Notes under the pieces: generated by a model
Told to the model about the DNA's origin: nothing
Databases searched by the model: none
Seen by the model: the letters and a program-made list of their open reading frames with translations, nothing else
Position numbers and translations under genes: made by a program
In this document: in pieces, positions 16,934 through 26,175 of the stretch
Position numbering within the stretch: the stretch's first letter is position 1
Layout of the letters: each line of letters opens with the position of its first letter
DNA from: Amycolatopsis deserti
GTDB taxonomy: Bacteria; Actinomycetota; Actinomycetes; Mycobacteriales; Pseudonocardiaceae
Length of the DNA: 64,000 bases
Assembly: GCF_014653945.1 (NCBI RefSeq)
Contig: NZ_BNAU01000002.1
Coordinates: 248,001 to 312,000 of the forward strand
Direction of reading: 5' to 3'

Positions 16934-17725
16934 ATGCACTGGCTCGAACTGGAGGGGGCGGCCAACGCCCGCGACGTCGGCGGCCTGCCGACCGAGGACG
17001 GCGGCGCGATCGCGCAGCGGCGGCTGCTGCGGTCGGACAACCTGCAGGGCCTCACGCCCCGGGACGTCAAGGTCCTGGTGGAGGACCTGGGCCTGACGAC
17101 GGTGGTGGACCTGCGTGGCACGCCCGAGGTGACGCGGGAGGGGCCGGGGCCGCTGCGCAGCGTCGAGTCGGTGCGGCACCACCACTTCTCGGTGCTGCCG
17201 GAAAGCGGCGGCACCACCGACGCGACGGCCGACGACATCAGCGACGCGTTGTACGCCAACCGCCGCCGGCGCACGCTGGAGCGGTTCCCCGACGACATCA
17301 TGACCGCGCTGTACCTGGGCTATTTGGAGGACCGGCCGGAGAGCATCGTGGGCGCGCTGCGCGCGATCGCTTCCGCGCCGGGCGCGGCGCTGGTGCACTG
17401 CGCGGCGGGCAAGGACCGCACCGGCGTGGTGACGGCGTTCGCGCTCACCGTCGCGGGCGTGCGGCGGGACGCGGTGATCGAGGACTACGCCGCCAGCGGT
17501 GAGCGGATCCGCGCGATCCTGGACCGCCTGCGGGCCTCCCCCACCTACGCGCCGGACCTGGACAAACGCCCGGACGACGACGACCACCGCCCCAAGCCGA
17601 AGAGCATGGAGCTGTTCCTGGCCGAGGTCGACAACCGCTACGGCGGCGTGCTGCGGTGGCTGGACGAGCACGGCTTCGATGCGGCCGATGTGGCCGCCCT
17701 GCGCGACAAGCTCCGGAACGGCTGA
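16934..17725 (+). CDS. tyrosine-protein phosphatase, PtpB-like
   Basis: A 263-residue protein with the CX5R phosphate-binding loop HCAAGKDRTG at about residue 155 and the N-terminal NARDVGGLPTEDGG and VVDLRGTPEV segments that characterise actinobacterial PtpB/Siw14-like phosphatases (phosphotyrosine, phosphoinositide or inositol pyrophosphate substrates). The C-terminal region is helical. ATG at 16934 follows a GGGGG stretch; a GTG at 16919 overlapping the upstream stop is an alternative. No signal peptide is visible, so it acts in the cytoplasm unless secreted by another route. Confidence 0.88.
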   Translation: MHWLELEGAANARDVGGLPTEDGGAIAQRRLLRSDNLQGLTPRDVKVLVEDLGLTTVVDLRGTPEVTREGPGPLRSVESVRHHHFSVLPESGGTTDATADDISDALYANRRRRTLERFPDDIMTALYLGYLEDRPESIVGALRAIASAPGAALVHCAAGKDRTGVVTAFALTVAGVRRDAVIEDYAASGERIRAILDRLRASPTYAPDLDKRPDDDDHRPKPKSMELFLAEVDNRYGGVLRWLDEHGFDAADVAALRDKLRNG

Positions 17726-17728
17726 CGC

Positions 17729-18214
17729 CTACGGAGCCGTCGAACCGCCCAGCGGCATCGGGTCCAGGCCGAGCTTGCGGTGGTCCCACGAACGCACCCG
17801 CACCGGGTCGATCCGCACCACCACCCGCTTGTTCAGCATCATCTCCACCGCCGGCCGCAGCTCCGCCGAGTACGGCCCGTAGTACCGCTCGAACACGTTC
17901 ACCCCGACGGCCCAGATCTCGTCCGGGTCCTCGCTGATCACCCCGCGCCCCTCGATCGACACCCCGCGCAGCGCGTCATAGGTCAGGCCGTCCTCCACCA
18001 GCACCGTGATGCGCGGGTCGCGGCGCAGGTTGACCGCCTTCTGCGACTTCGCCTTCGTCTCCAGCCAGATCGTCCCGTCCAGCACGGCGAACCACATCGC
18101 CACCAGGTGCGGTGTGCCGTCCGGCCCGAGGGTCGCGATCGTCGCCGTCCGGCTGCCCGCCACGAACCCGGCGATCTCCGCCTCGGTCATGCGGATCTCG
18201 GCCCGCTGGTTCAC
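17729..18214 (-). CDS. PPOX-class (pyridoxamine 5'-phosphate oxidase-like) protein, possibly F420-dependent
   Basis: A 161-residue split-barrel flavin/F420-binding protein. [20 protein letters not shown] is the typical first strand pair of the family, followed by a [18 protein letters not shown] segment that lines the cofactor site. Such proteins reduce small substrates with FMN or F420; the substrate is unknown. The GTG start overlaps the stop codon of cysNC (GTGA), so the two are translationally coupled; an internal ATG at 18190 is an alternative start. Confidence 0.8.
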   Translation of the reverse strand: MNQRAEIRMTEAEIAGFVAGSRTATIATLGPDGTPHLVAMWFAVLDGTIWLETKAKSQKAVNLRRDPRITVLVEDGLTYDALRGVSIEGRGVISEDPDEIWAVGVNVFERYYGPYSAELRPAVEMMLNKRVVVRIDPVRVRSWDHRKLGLDPMPLGGSTAP

Positions 18215-20043
18215 TCCCACAGCACGCTCCCGTTCACCAGGGTCAGGATCCGCCCGGCCGGATCGGGATCGTCCGGCCGCAACACCAGTTCCGGCGCACC
18301 GGGCGCCTCGTACGGGTCGTCGATGCCGGTGAACCCGCGGATCTCCCCCGCCCGCGCCTTCGCGTACATCCCCTTCGGGTCGCGCGCCTCGCACACCTCC
18401 AGCGGCGTGTCCACGAACACCTCCAGGAACGGCAACCCGGCCCGCTCGTGCACCTCCCGCACCCGCTCCCGGTCCGCGCGGTACGGGCTGATCAGCGACG
18501 CCACCGCCACCACCCCGGCGTCGGCGAACAGGCGCGCCACCTCCCCGACCCGCCGCACGTTCTCGGCCCGGTCCGCGGCGCTGAACCCGAGGTCGGCGTT
18601 GAGCCCGTGCCGCAGGTTGTCCCCGTCCAGCAGGTATGCCGGCCGCCCCGCCGCCACCAAGCGCCGCTCCAGCTCCACCGCGATCGTCGACTTTCCCGAC
18701 GCCGACAACCCGGTCAGCCACACCGTCAGCCCGCGCGTCGCCCGTTCCTCCCGGCCGACCGCCGCCGCGTGCCACACCACCTTCGACGCGGGCAGCGCCG
18801 GCCCGGTGATCATCCCGGCCGCCACCGTGTTCCCGGTCGTGTCGTCGACCAGGATGAAACTGCCGGTGGCCCGGTTGCGCCGGTAGGCGTCGAACAGCAA
18901 CGGCTTGCGGGTGCGCAGCTGCACCCGCCCGATTTCGTTGAGCGCAAGCGTTTTCGCGGTCTCGTCGCGGTGCAGCGTGTCGACGTCCAGCCGGTAGTCC
19001 AGCTTCTGCACCGCCGCCGTGGTTTCCGCCGTGGTGTGCCGGATCGTGTACGTCGCGCCCGGCGCCAGCGAACCGGCCTCGGCGAGCCAGCACACCATCG
19101 CGTCCAGGTCCTGCCCGGTGTGCGGCCGGTTCGCCGGGCGGCAGATCAGGTCGCCGCGGCCGACGTCCAGCTCCCCGGTCAGCTGCACCGTCACCGCCTG
19201 CGGCGGGAACGCCTCGGTGACCGGCATCCCGCCCGGCCCCCAGATCGCGGCGACCCGGCTGGACAGCCCGGAGGGCAGCACCACGACCTCGTCGCCGGGC
19301 TTGAACACCCCGCCCGCCACGGTTCCGGCGTAACCGCGGAAATCCCGCCCGGCCTGGCGGATCACGTACTGCACCGGCAGCCGCGCGTCGATCAGGTTGC
19401 GGTCGGAGGCGACGTGCACCTCCTCCAGGTGGTGCAGCAGCGACGTGCCCTCGTACCACGGCATGCTCGCCGAGCGGTGCACCACGTTGTCGCCGTGCAG
19501 CGCGGACACCGGGATGAACGACAGGTCCGTCACGTCCAGCTTCATCGCGAACCGGCGGAAATCCTCGCGGATCTCGGAGAACCGTTCCCGCGACCAGCCC
19601 ACCAGGTCCATCTTGTTCACGCACAGCACCAGGTGCGGGATCCCCAGCAGGGAAGCCAGGAACGCGTGCCGCCGCGACTGCTGCAGCACCCCCTTGCGCG
19701 CGTCCACCAGGATCAGCGCGAGGTCCGCTGTGGACGCTCCGGTGACCATGTTGCGGGTGTACTGGATGTGGCCCGGGGTGTCGGCGATGACGAACTTCCG
19801 CCGCGGCGTGGCGAAGTAGCGGTAGGCCACGTCGATCGTGATGCCCTGCTCGCGTTCGGCGCGCAGGCCGTCGGTGAGCAGCGCGAGGTTCGGGTAGTCC
19901 TCACCGCGCTGCCTGCTCGCCCGCTCGACGGCGGCGAGCTGGTCGGTGAACAGCGACTTGGAGTCGAACAGCAGCCGCCCGATGAGCGTGGACTTGCCGT
20001 CGTCCACGCTGCCGGCCGTGGCCAGGCGCAGGAGCTGGGGCAT
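18211..20043 (-). CDS. cysNC: bifunctional sulfate adenylyltransferase subunit 1 / adenylylsulfate kinase
   Basis: A 610-residue fusion. Residues 1-420 are the CysN GTPase of ATP sulfurylase ([18 protein letters not shown]), which couples GTP hydrolysis to formation of adenosine 5'-phosphosulfate. Residues from about 440 are APS kinase (GLSASGKST Walker [33 protein letters not shown]), which makes PAPS. Its ATG overlaps the cysD stop by one base. The product PAPS feeds sulfate reduction or sulfotransferases, one of which is encoded 3.4 kb away. Confidence 0.96.
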   Translation of the reverse strand: MPQLLRLATAGSVDDGKSTLIGRLLFDSKSLFTDQLAAVERASRQRGEDYPNLALLTDGLRAEREQGITIDVAYRYFATPRRKFVIADTPGHIQYTRNMVTGASTADLALILVDARKGVLQQSRRHAFLASLLGIPHLVLCVNKMDLVGWSRERFSEIREDFRRFAMKLDVTDLSFIPVSALHGDNVVHRSASMPWYEGTSLLHHLEEVHVASDRNLIDARLPVQYVIRQAGRDFRGYAGTVAGGVFKPGDEVVVLPSGLSSRVAAIWGPGGMPVTEAFPPQAVTVQLTGELDVGRGDLICRPANRPHTGQDLDAMVCWLAEAGSLAPGATYTIRHTTAETTAAVQKLDYRLDVDTLHRDETAKTLALNEIGRVQLRTRKPLLFDAYRRNRATGSFILVDDTTGNTVAAGMITGPALPASKVVWHAAAVGREERATRGLTVWLTGLSASGKSTIAVELERRLVAAGRPAYLLDGDNLRHGLNADLGFSAADRAENVRRVGEVARLFADAGVVAVASLISPYRADRERVREVHERAGLPFLEVFVDTPLEVCEARDPKGMYAKARAGEIRGFTGIDDPYEAPGAPELVLRPDDPDPAGRILTLVNGSVLWE

Positions 20044-20954
20044 CAGAAGTAGCCCTCCTTCTTGCGGTCCTCCATGCCGGCCTCGGAGATCCGGTCGTCG
20101 GCGCGGGTCGCGCCACGCTCGGTCACCCGCGTGGCCGCCACCTCCGCCACGACCTCATCGGCGGTCGATGCTGTGCTCTCGATGCAGCCGGTGCAGGTGG
20201 CGTCCCCGACGGTGCGGAACCGCACGGTCGCCTCGTACGGCTCCTCGCCGTCGAGCAACTGGAGGAACCTGGTGTGCGCCAGCAGCATCCCGTCGCGCTG
20301 CACCACCGGGCGGCGGTGCGCGTAGTAGATCGGCGGCAGCTCGATGCGCTCCGCCGCGATGTAGGACCAGATGTCCAGCTCGGTCCAGTTCGACAGCGGG
20401 AACACGCGGATGTGCTCGCCGCGCCGGTGCCGGCCGTTGTAGAGGTTCCACAGCTCCGGCCGCTGGTTGCGCGGGTCCCACTGGCCGAACTCGTCGCGGA
20501 AGCTGAACACCCGCTCCTTCGCACGGGCCTTCTCCTCGTCGCGGCGCGCGCCGCCGAACACCGCGTCGAACCCGCCCTCGCGGATCGCGCGCAGCAGCGT
20601 GACGGTCTGCAAGCGGTTCCGGGACGCGCGCGGGCCGGTGTCCTCGATGACCCGGCCGGCGTCGATGTCGTCCTGCACCCGCGCCACGTGCAGCCGAAGG
20701 CCCATCCGGTCCACGGTGCGGTCGCGGAAGGCGATCACCTCGTCGAAGTTGTGTCCGGTGTCGACGTGCAGCACGCCGAACGGCAGCGGCGCGGGCCAGA
20801 ACGCCTTCGCCGCCAGCGCGAGCATGACCACCGAGTCCTTGCCCCCGGAGAACAGCAGCACCGGCTGCTCGAAGGTGGCCGCCACCTCGCGGAAGATGTG
20901 CACCGACTCCGCCTCGAGCAGCTCGAGGTGGGACAGCTCGTAGACCGTGGTCAC
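20043..20954 (-). CDS. cysD: sulfate adenylyltransferase subunit 2
   Basis: A 303-residue protein of the ATP-sulfurylase small-subunit family. [13 protein letters not shown] near residue 35 is the PP-loop that binds ATP; the C-terminal ATCTGCIES and KKEGYF are family hallmarks. With CysN it activates sulfate to APS. The GTG start lacks a ribosome site; a promoter-like pair TTGACC and TAATTT lies so that transcription would begin at the start codon. A KstR-like palindrome overlaps this promoter. Confidence 0.96.
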   Translation of the reverse strand: MTTVYELSHLELLEAESVHIFREVAATFEQPVLLFSGGKDSVVMLALAAKAFWPAPLPFGVLHVDTGHNFDEVIAFRDRTVDRMGLRLHVARVQDDIDAGRVIEDTGPRASRNRLQTVTLLRAIREGGFDAVFGGARRDEEKARAKERVFSFRDEFGQWDPRNQRPELWNLYNGRHRRGEHIRVFPLSNWTELDIWSYIAAERIELPPIYYAHRRPVVQRDGMLLAHTRFLQLLDGEEPYEATVRFRTVGDATCTGCIESTASTADEVVAEVAATRVTERGATRADDRISEAGMEDRKKEGYF

Positions 20955-20960
20955 CGGGAA

Positions 20961-20990
20961 AAATTAGAACACGTTCTTGCCAGCGGTCAA
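20961..20990 (-). promoter_or_regulatory. cysD promoter (sigma-A-like, leaderless)
   Basis: On the minus strand TTGACC (20990-20985) and TAATTT (20966-20961) are separated by 18 bases, and TAATTT ends six bases before the GTG start. This is the best sigma-70-type promoter match I found, and it implies a leaderless cysD mRNA. Confidence 0.55.
20965..20978. promoter_or_regulatory. KstR-like operator, site 1
   Basis: TAGAACACGTTCTT matches 13 of 14 positions of the palindromic TNNAACNNGTTNNA pattern known for the TetR-family steroid-catabolism regulator KstR. It overlaps the -10 side of the cysD promoter and lies 34 bases upstream of the SnoaL-like gene, so it could control both directions. Confidence 0.5.
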
Positions 20991-21011
20991 CCGGGCGAGC
21001 ATGCTGGGCGC

Positions 21012-21491
21012 ATGGACCTTGCCGCGATCGAGGCGATCCGCCGGACCAAGCACGCCTACCTGCGCTGCGTCGACCTCAAACGCTGGGACGAGATCGGCGG
21101 AACGTTCACCTCCGACGCCACCGCCGACTACGGCACCCCCACCTACGGCGACCCGATCCGGCTGTCCGGCCGCGCCGCGATCGTGGATTTCCTGCGGGAA
21201 CGCCTGGTCCCGGAGATCATCACGGTGCACCTGGCCACGCAGCCCGAGATCGACGTGGACGGCGACACCGCGACCGGCACCTGGGCCTTCCAGGACCAGG
21301 TGATCGCCACCGAGCACAACGTCGCGATCATCGGCGCCGCGTTCTACGAAGACCGCTACCGGCGCGAAGCCGACGGCGTCTGGCGGATCGCGCACACCGG
21401 CTACGTCCGCACCTACGAGGCGATGCTGTCGCTGGCCGACCTGAAGAGCTTCCGGCTCACCGCGAACCGGTGGGCCGTCCCGTCCGCATAG
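21012..21491 (+). CDS. SnoaL-like / NTF2-fold protein
   Basis: A 159-residue protein with the alpha+beta cone fold pattern of the SnoaL-like family: an N-terminal helix (IEAIRRTKHAYLRCVD), DEIGGTFTSDATADY, then strands ending in YEDRYRREADGVWRIAHTGYVRTYE. Relatives include steroid isomerases, polyketide cyclases and dehydratases; the exact reaction is unknown. It is the first gene of a four-gene set (DUF1214-like, SDR, sulfotransferase), and its stop codon lies inside the second palindromic operator. Confidence 0.8.
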   Translation: MDLAAIEAIRRTKHAYLRCVDLKRWDEIGGTFTSDATADYGTPTYGDPIRLSGRAAIVDFLRERLVPEIITVHLATQPEIDVDGDTATGTWAFQDQVIATEHNVAIIGAAFYEDRYRREADGVWRIAHTGYVRTYEAMLSLADLKSFRLTANRWAVPSA

Positions 21492-21502
21492 AACGCGTTC
21501 TA
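21489..21502. promoter_or_regulatory. KstR-like operator, site 2 (perfect palindrome)
   Basis: TAGAACGCGTTCTA is a perfect 14-base palindrome and fits TNNAACNNGTTNNA fully. It includes the stop codon of the SnoaL-like gene and ends 10 bases before the GTG of the next gene, so it sits at an internal promoter or acts as a second binding site in the same operon. Confidence 0.55.
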
Positions 21503-21512
21503 GGAGTTGCCG

Positions 21513-22679
21513 GTGCTCACGCAGCCGTTCGCCGAGGCGCTCGCCGAGGCCGAGAAGATCATCACCGAGGCGCCGCACATCGCGGGGGAACAGGACCTGG
21601 TCGAGGGCCTGGACTACCTCGCCGGCAGCATCCGCGCCTCGCTGCAGATGGCCTGGGCGTACGAGAAGGACTTCCCGTTCTTCGTCCGCTCCACCGGCCC
21701 GTACACGAAGATGGGCCTGGACAACCCGGACACCCTCTACTTCCACTCCTACCTGCGCGACGACGCCGAATACGTGGTCACCGGGCAGCGCGGCACCACC
21801 GCCGACCTGAGTTTCCAGGTTCTCAACGGCAACTACTCGCCGGTCGAGGTACCGGACAGCCTCACCGCGTTCGACGACCGCGCGTTCGACATCGGCGACG
21901 ACGGCCGGTTCGAGATCCGCTTCGGCCCGGGGCTGAGCGGCCGCAACCGCTTCCCGCTCGGACCGGGATCGGCGATGCTGATCGTGCGGGAGGTGTTCAG
22001 CGACTGGGAACGCGAACGCCCCGGCATGGTCCGCATCCAGCGCGTCGGCGCCGAGGGCCAGGCTCCCCCGCCGCTGGCGCGGGACACGCTGACCAAGCGT
22101 TACGGCGTGGCGGGCAAGATCCTGCTGTCGCGGCTGCGGACGTTCCTGGCCTTCCCGAAGTGGTTCTACCTCGACCTGCCGGTCAACACGATGACCGAGC
22201 CGCGCGCCACCCCGGGCGGGCTCAGCACGCAGTTCTCCTCGGTCGGGCACTACGACCTCGACGACGACCAGGCCATGGTCGTCACCGTGCCGCGCTGCCC
22301 GGACGCGCCCTACCAGGGCATCCAGCTGGGCAGCATGTGGTACATCTCGCTGGACTACGCCAACCACCAGACCAGCCTGACCGCGGACCAGGCGCGCGTG
22401 GATCCGGACGGCAAGATGCGGTTCGTCATCAGCGAGCGCGATCCGGGCGTGGCGAACTGGCTGGAGCGCACCGGCCACCGCCGCGGGTACGTGCAGATCC
22501 GCTGGCAGCGCCTGTCCCGCGACCTCAAGCCGGACGACGGGCCGGAGGTCGAGATCGTGCCGGTGCGGGAACTGCCGGACAAACTGGCGTTCTACGAGCA
22601 GGCGAAGGTGACCCCCGCGGAGTGGTCCCCCCGGATCGCGGCCCGGCAGGCCGCCACGGCCGCGAGGATGCTGGGCTGA
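21513..22679 (+). CDS. DUF1214-like conserved protein
   Basis: A 388-residue soluble protein. The middle (TLYFHSYLRDDAEYVVTGQR onward) and the C-terminal part (NPDTLYF, FEIRFGPG, NSMW-like SMWYISLDYANHQ) resemble DUF1214-type proteins found beside lipid and steroid catabolism genes in actinobacteria; no enzymatic activity is established. GTG at 21513 has AGGAG six bases upstream, just after operator site 2. Its stop overlaps the SDR start (TGATG), which shows an operon. Confidence 0.65.
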   Translation: MLTQPFAEALAEAEKIITEAPHIAGEQDLVEGLDYLAGSIRASLQMAWAYEKDFPFFVRSTGPYTKMGLDNPDTLYFHSYLRDDAEYVVTGQRGTTADLSFQVLNGNYSPVEVPDSLTAFDDRAFDIGDDGRFEIRFGPGLSGRNRFPLGPGSAMLIVREVFSDWERERPGMVRIQRVGAEGQAPPPLARDTLTKRYGVAGKILLSRLRTFLAFPKWFYLDLPVNTMTEPRATPGGLSTQFSSVGHYDLDDDQAMVVTVPRCPDAPYQGIQLGSMWYISLDYANHQTSLTADQARVDPDGKMRFVISERDPGVANWLERTGHRRGYVQIRWQRLSRDLKPDDGPEVEIVPVRELPDKLAFYEQAKVTPAEWSPRIAARQAATAARMLG

Positions 22680-23455
22680 TGTTGTTGCGCGACAAGGTGG
22701 TCGTGGTCTCCGGCGTCGGGCCCGGACTGGGCCGGTCGATCGCGGTGCGGAGCGCGAAGGCCGGTGCCGACGTGGTGCTCGCGGCGCGCACCGAGTCCCG
22801 GCTGGCCGAGGTCGCCAAGGAGATCGACGAGCTGGGCCGTCGCACGATCTCCGTGCCCACGGACATCACCAGCGAGGCCGATGCCCAACGGCTCGTCGAG
22901 ACCACTGTGGACGCCTTCGGACGGGTGGACGCGCTGGTGCACAACGCGTTCGCGATCCCGCCGATGACCGATCTGGCGAAGGTGGAGCTGGACGGGGTGC
23001 GTGCCGGGTTCGAAGCGAGTTCGATCGCGGCGCTGCGGCTGACCCGGTTGTTCCTGCCCGCGCTGGAGACGGCCGGCGGCTCGGTGGTGATGATCAACTC
23101 GGCGGTGCTGCGACATTCCCGGCAGCCGTACGGGCCGTACAAGATGGCGAAGGCCAGCCTGCTGGCCTTGGCGCAGAGCCTGGCGACCGAACTGGGGCCG
23201 CGCGGCATCCGGGTCAACTCGGTCGCGCCCGGCTACATCTGGGCGGACACGCTGAAGTGGTACTTCGGCTACCTCGCCGAGCAACGCGGCATCACCCGGG
23301 ACGAGGTCTACGCCGAGACCGCGTCGAGCATCGACCTGCGCCGCCTTCCCGAACCGGACGAGATCGCCGACGCCGTGATCTTCCTGGCCTCGCCGATGGC
23401 GCGCGCGATCACCGGGCAGTGCCTGGACGTCAACTGCGGCGAGTACCACCACTGA
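22679..23455 (+). CDS. SDR family oxidoreductase
   Basis: A 258-residue classical short-chain dehydrogenase. The nucleotide loop is GVGPGLGRS, the NAG-type structural motif is HNAFAI, and the catalytic Ser, Tyr and Lys lie in INSAVL and YGPYKMAK. The following SVAPGYIWADTLKWY segment and the C-terminal TGQCLDVNCGEYHH resemble hydroxysteroid/hydroxyacyl dehydrogenases of actinobacteria. It is cotranscribed with the flanking genes, overlapping the previous stop by one base and ending 11 bases before the sulfotransferase. Confidence 0.9.
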   Translation: MLLRDKVVVVSGVGPGLGRSIAVRSAKAGADVVLAARTESRLAEVAKEIDELGRRTISVPTDITSEADAQRLVETTVDAFGRVDALVHNAFAIPPMTDLAKVELDGVRAGFEASSIAALRLTRLFLPALETAGGSVVMINSAVLRHSRQPYGPYKMAKASLLALAQSLATELGPRGIRVNSVAPGYIWADTLKWYFGYLAEQRGITRDEVYAETASSIDLRRLPEPDEIADAVIFLASPMARAITGQCLDVNCGEYHH

Positions 23456-23465
23456 GGAGGCTTGG

Positions 23466-24602
23466 GTGAGCATCGGGCGCGACAGCGTCGGCACGGTCGA
23501 GGACCTGCACGAATCGGCCACCCGGTTCTGCGGGTTGTCCGACTTCGGCGGCGATGAATACCGCGAGGGCCTCGCCGTGCTGCTGGAGTCCTACGCGCGC
23601 GACGCCGGGCTGACGCCGTTCGGCAACAAGATCAAGCGCGCGTTCCTCCGGCAGGCGCTGGTGGCGCGGCTGCTCAGCGAGGAGGCGTGGAAGCGGAACC
23701 CAGCCTACGCCGACGTGCGGATCGAGCGGCCGATCTTCGTCACCGGACTTCCCCGGACCGGCACTACCGCGCTTCACCGGCTGCTCACCGCCGACCCGGC
23801 GCACCAGGGCCTGGAGGTGTGGCTGACCGAGGTGCCGCAGCCGCGGCCGCCGCGGGAGACGTGGGCGGACGACCCGGTGTTCCAGGGCATCCAGGCCGGG
23901 TACGAGCGGCACCACGTCGAGCACCCGGAGTTCCTCGGCGTGCACCACTCGTCCGCGGAGCAGGTCGAGGAGTGCTGGCAGCTGCTGCGGCAGTCGGCGA
24001 AGTCGGTGTCCTACGAGTGCCTGGCCCATGTGCCGACGTACTCGCAGTGGCTGGCGGCGCAGGACTGGACCGACGCGTACGCGCGGCACCGGCGCAACCT
24101 GCAGCTGATCGGGCTGCCGGATGCGGACAAGCGGTGGGTGCTGAAGAACCCGTCGCATCTGTTCGCGCTGGACGCGCTGCTGGCGGTCTACCCCGACGCG
24201 CTGGTGATCCAGACGCACCGCGCCCCGGAAACCATCATCGCGTCGGTGTGCAGCCTGAACCAGCAGGCGTCGGCGGGCTGGTCGACGGTGTTCCAGGGGC
24301 CGGTGGTGGGCCGTGCGCAGCTGGAGCTTTGGTCCCGCGGCGCGGCGACGTTCAAGCGGGAACGGGCCAAGCACGACCCGGCGCAGTTCTGCGACGTCGA
24401 CTACGCCGACTTCGTGGCCGACCCGCTGGCTGTGGTCGCGTCCGTCTACGACCACTTCGGACTCCCGTTCACGGCCGAGGCGGAGTCGGCGATGCGGGCG
24501 GTGTACGAGGACAGCACGACCGGCGCGGCCCGCCCGTCGCACCGCTACACACTCGAAGAGTTCGGCCTGACGGCCGAGGAGGTGCGGGAGCGGTTCGCCT
24601 GA
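23466..24602 (+). CDS. sulfotransferase family protein
   Basis: A 378-residue protein. FVTGLPRTGTTALHRLL near residue 95 is the PAPS-binding 5'-phosphosulfate loop of the sulfotransferase fold, and WVLKNPSHLFALDALLAVYP with VIQTHRAP supply the 3'-phosphate-binding region. The acceptor is unknown. GTG at 23466 has GAGGAGG five bases upstream. It is the last gene of the SnoaL-like operon, which is divergent from the cysD-cysNC PAPS-forming genes; donor synthesis and a possible user are therefore side by side. Confidence 0.87.
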   Translation: MSIGRDSVGTVEDLHESATRFCGLSDFGGDEYREGLAVLLESYARDAGLTPFGNKIKRAFLRQALVARLLSEEAWKRNPAYADVRIERPIFVTGLPRTGTTALHRLLTADPAHQGLEVWLTEVPQPRPPRETWADDPVFQGIQAGYERHHVEHPEFLGVHHSSAEQVEECWQLLRQSAKSVSYECLAHVPTYSQWLAAQDWTDAYARHRRNLQLIGLPDADKRWVLKNPSHLFALDALLAVYPDALVIQTHRAPETIIASVCSLNQQASAGWSTVFQGPVVGRAQLELWSRGAATFKRERAKHDPAQFCDVDYADFVADPLAVVASVYDHFGLPFTAEAESAMRAVYEDSTTGAARPSHRYTLEEFGLTAEEVRERFA

Positions 24603-24617
24603 GGACGGCTGCCCCGG

Positions 24618-25193
24618 TCACGGCATCAGGCGGGACAGGTGGTGATCCACGAGCGAGATCACCTCCGCCGGCGTCCGGTGCCCCAGCAGGACCGCGTCGC
24701 CGAGACCGGCGACGAGGGCCAGCAGCAGGTCCGCCTCCCGGATCGGGTTCAGGTCCGTGTGCAGGTCGCCGTCCGCCTGGGCGGCGGTGATCATGGCGGC
24801 GATGGCGTCGCGGAGTTGGGCGTGACCGAGGCGGAACCGCTCGGCGATCTCCGGGTCCTTCAGCGCGCGCACCACGAACGCGTTCGCGACCAGTGCCTCG
24901 GTCCGGCTCTCGTCGTCGAGCGGCAGGAGCGCGATCAGTGCGGCGCGCAGGCCGGGCAGCCCCGCCTGCCCCGTCCGCAGCCGGTCGTCCACCCGGTCGC
25001 GCAGCGTCCGCGTGGCGTAGCGCAGCATGGCGTCCCGGCTCGGGAAGTAGTGCTGCACCAGGCCCTTGGAAATGCCGGCCTCGGCGGCGACCTCGCCGAG
25101 ACTCACCGCTTCCAGGCCGCGGTCGGCCGCGATCCTGCGGACCGCGGCGGCGATGAGCTGTCGCCGCTGCTCGTGATCGACCCGCTTGGGCAC
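24618..25193 (-). CDS. TetR family transcriptional regulator
   Basis: A 191-residue repressor-type protein. The N-terminal helix-turn-helix is VSLGEVAAEAGISKGLVQHYFPSRDAML. The C-terminal domain has the hydrophobic helical pattern of ligand-binding TetR domains. GTG at 25193 is preceded by AAGGTGG. It is divergent from the hydrolase at 25281, and two inverted repeats lie between them, so autoregulation plus control of the hydrolase is the simplest reading. It is convergent with the sulfotransferase gene. Confidence 0.93.
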   Translation of the reverse strand: MPKRVDHEQRRQLIAAAVRRIAADRGLEAVSLGEVAAEAGISKGLVQHYFPSRDAMLRYATRTLRDRVDDRLRTGQAGLPGLRAALIALLPLDDESRTEALVANAFVVRALKDPEIAERFRLGHAQLRDAIAAMITAAQADGDLHTDLNPIREADLLLALVAGLGDAVLLGHRTPAEVISLVDHHLSRLMP

Positions 25194-25214
25194 CCCGCCA
25201 CCTTTTCACAATAC

Positions 25215-25263
25215 GAACGGATTGCAAACCGTTCCGGAGCCGTTTACGATGCGATCGTATCGT
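25215..25263. promoter_or_regulatory. two TetR-type inverted repeats
   Basis: GAACGG (25215-25220) and CCGTTC (25229-25234) form a perfect inverted repeat with eight bases between. ACGATGCGATCGTATCGT (25246-25263) is an 18-base palindrome with one mismatched pair. Both lie in the 87-base divergent gap between the TetR gene and the hydrolase. Confidence 0.5.
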
Positions 25264-25280
25264 CAAACAGGGAGGTCCCC

Positions 25281-26174
25281 ATGACGCTCGGCGGATTCAC
25301 CTCGCCGCAGGCCCGCGTCGCGTACGACGCGACCTACGACCGGGGGTTCGCCGCGCTGCCCACCCCCGCCGAACAGCGCGACGTGGCCACGGCGTTCGGC
25401 ACCGCGCGCGTCTACCGCTTCGGGGAACCCGGTCCCGCCCCGGTGGTGCTGCTTCCCGGCCGGGCGGGCACGACGATCATGTGGGAACCCAACCTCCCCG
25501 CGTTCATCGCGCGCGGCCCGGTGTACGCGCTCGACCTGATCGGTGAGCCGGGGCGCAGCGAGCAGACCGCGCCCATCCGCGACGCCGACGACCAGGCCGC
25601 GTGGCTCGACACCGTGCTGACCACGCTGGGCCTGCGCGACGTCCACCTCGTCGGCTACTCCTTCGGCGGGTGGCTCGCAGCCAACCTGGCCGTGCGCGCA
25701 CCGGACCGGCTCGCCTCGCTGACCTTGATCGACCCGGTGCGGACCTTCGCCCCGTTCCCGGTCCCCCTGCTCGTGCGCACCGCCCTCACGCTGGTCCCCG
25801 GCATCCGGCGCTGGGCCCGCCCCGCCTTCCTGGCCTGGATCTCCGGGGGCGCCGAGGTGGCCGAGGACGACCCGGTGGCCACGGTGATCGACGAGGGCAT
25901 GCGGACCTACCGGATCGCGCTGCCCACGCCACAGCTGTTCACCGACGCGCAACTGCGTGGCCTGACCGTCCCGGTCCTCGCACTCATCGCGGCCCGCAGC
26001 GTCATCCACGACGGCCCGCGCGCGGCCGCCCGCGCCCGGGAGCTGCTGCCGGACGCCCGCGTCGAGCTGTGGCCGGCGGCCACCCACGCGATCGCGGGCG
26101 AGTCGGCCGCCGAGGTCAACGCCCGGGTGCTGGAATTCCTGGCCGAGGTCGAACGACAGGAGCGCTTCGCCTGA
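25281..26174 (+). CDS. alpha/beta hydrolase
   Basis: A 297-residue alpha/beta hydrolase. The nucleophile elbow is GYSFGG, the oxyanion region LLPGRAGTTIMWEPN, and the catalytic His lies in AATHAIAGESAAEVN. The substrate (ester, lactone or epoxide) cannot be told. ATG at 25281 has GGGAGG five bases upstream. It is probably controlled by the divergent TetR protein. Confidence 0.88.
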   Translation: MTLGGFTSPQARVAYDATYDRGFAALPTPAEQRDVATAFGTARVYRFGEPGPAPVVLLPGRAGTTIMWEPNLPAFIARGPVYALDLIGEPGRSEQTAPIRDADDQAAWLDTVLTTLGLRDVHLVGYSFGGWLAANLAVRAPDRLASLTLIDPVRTFAPFPVPLLVRTALTLVPGIRRWARPAFLAWISGGAEVAEDDPVATVIDEGMRTYRIALPTPQLFTDAQLRGLTVPVLALIAARSVIHDGPRAAARARELLPDARVELWPAATHAIAGESAAEVNARVLEFLAEVERQERFA

Positions 26175-26175
26175 G

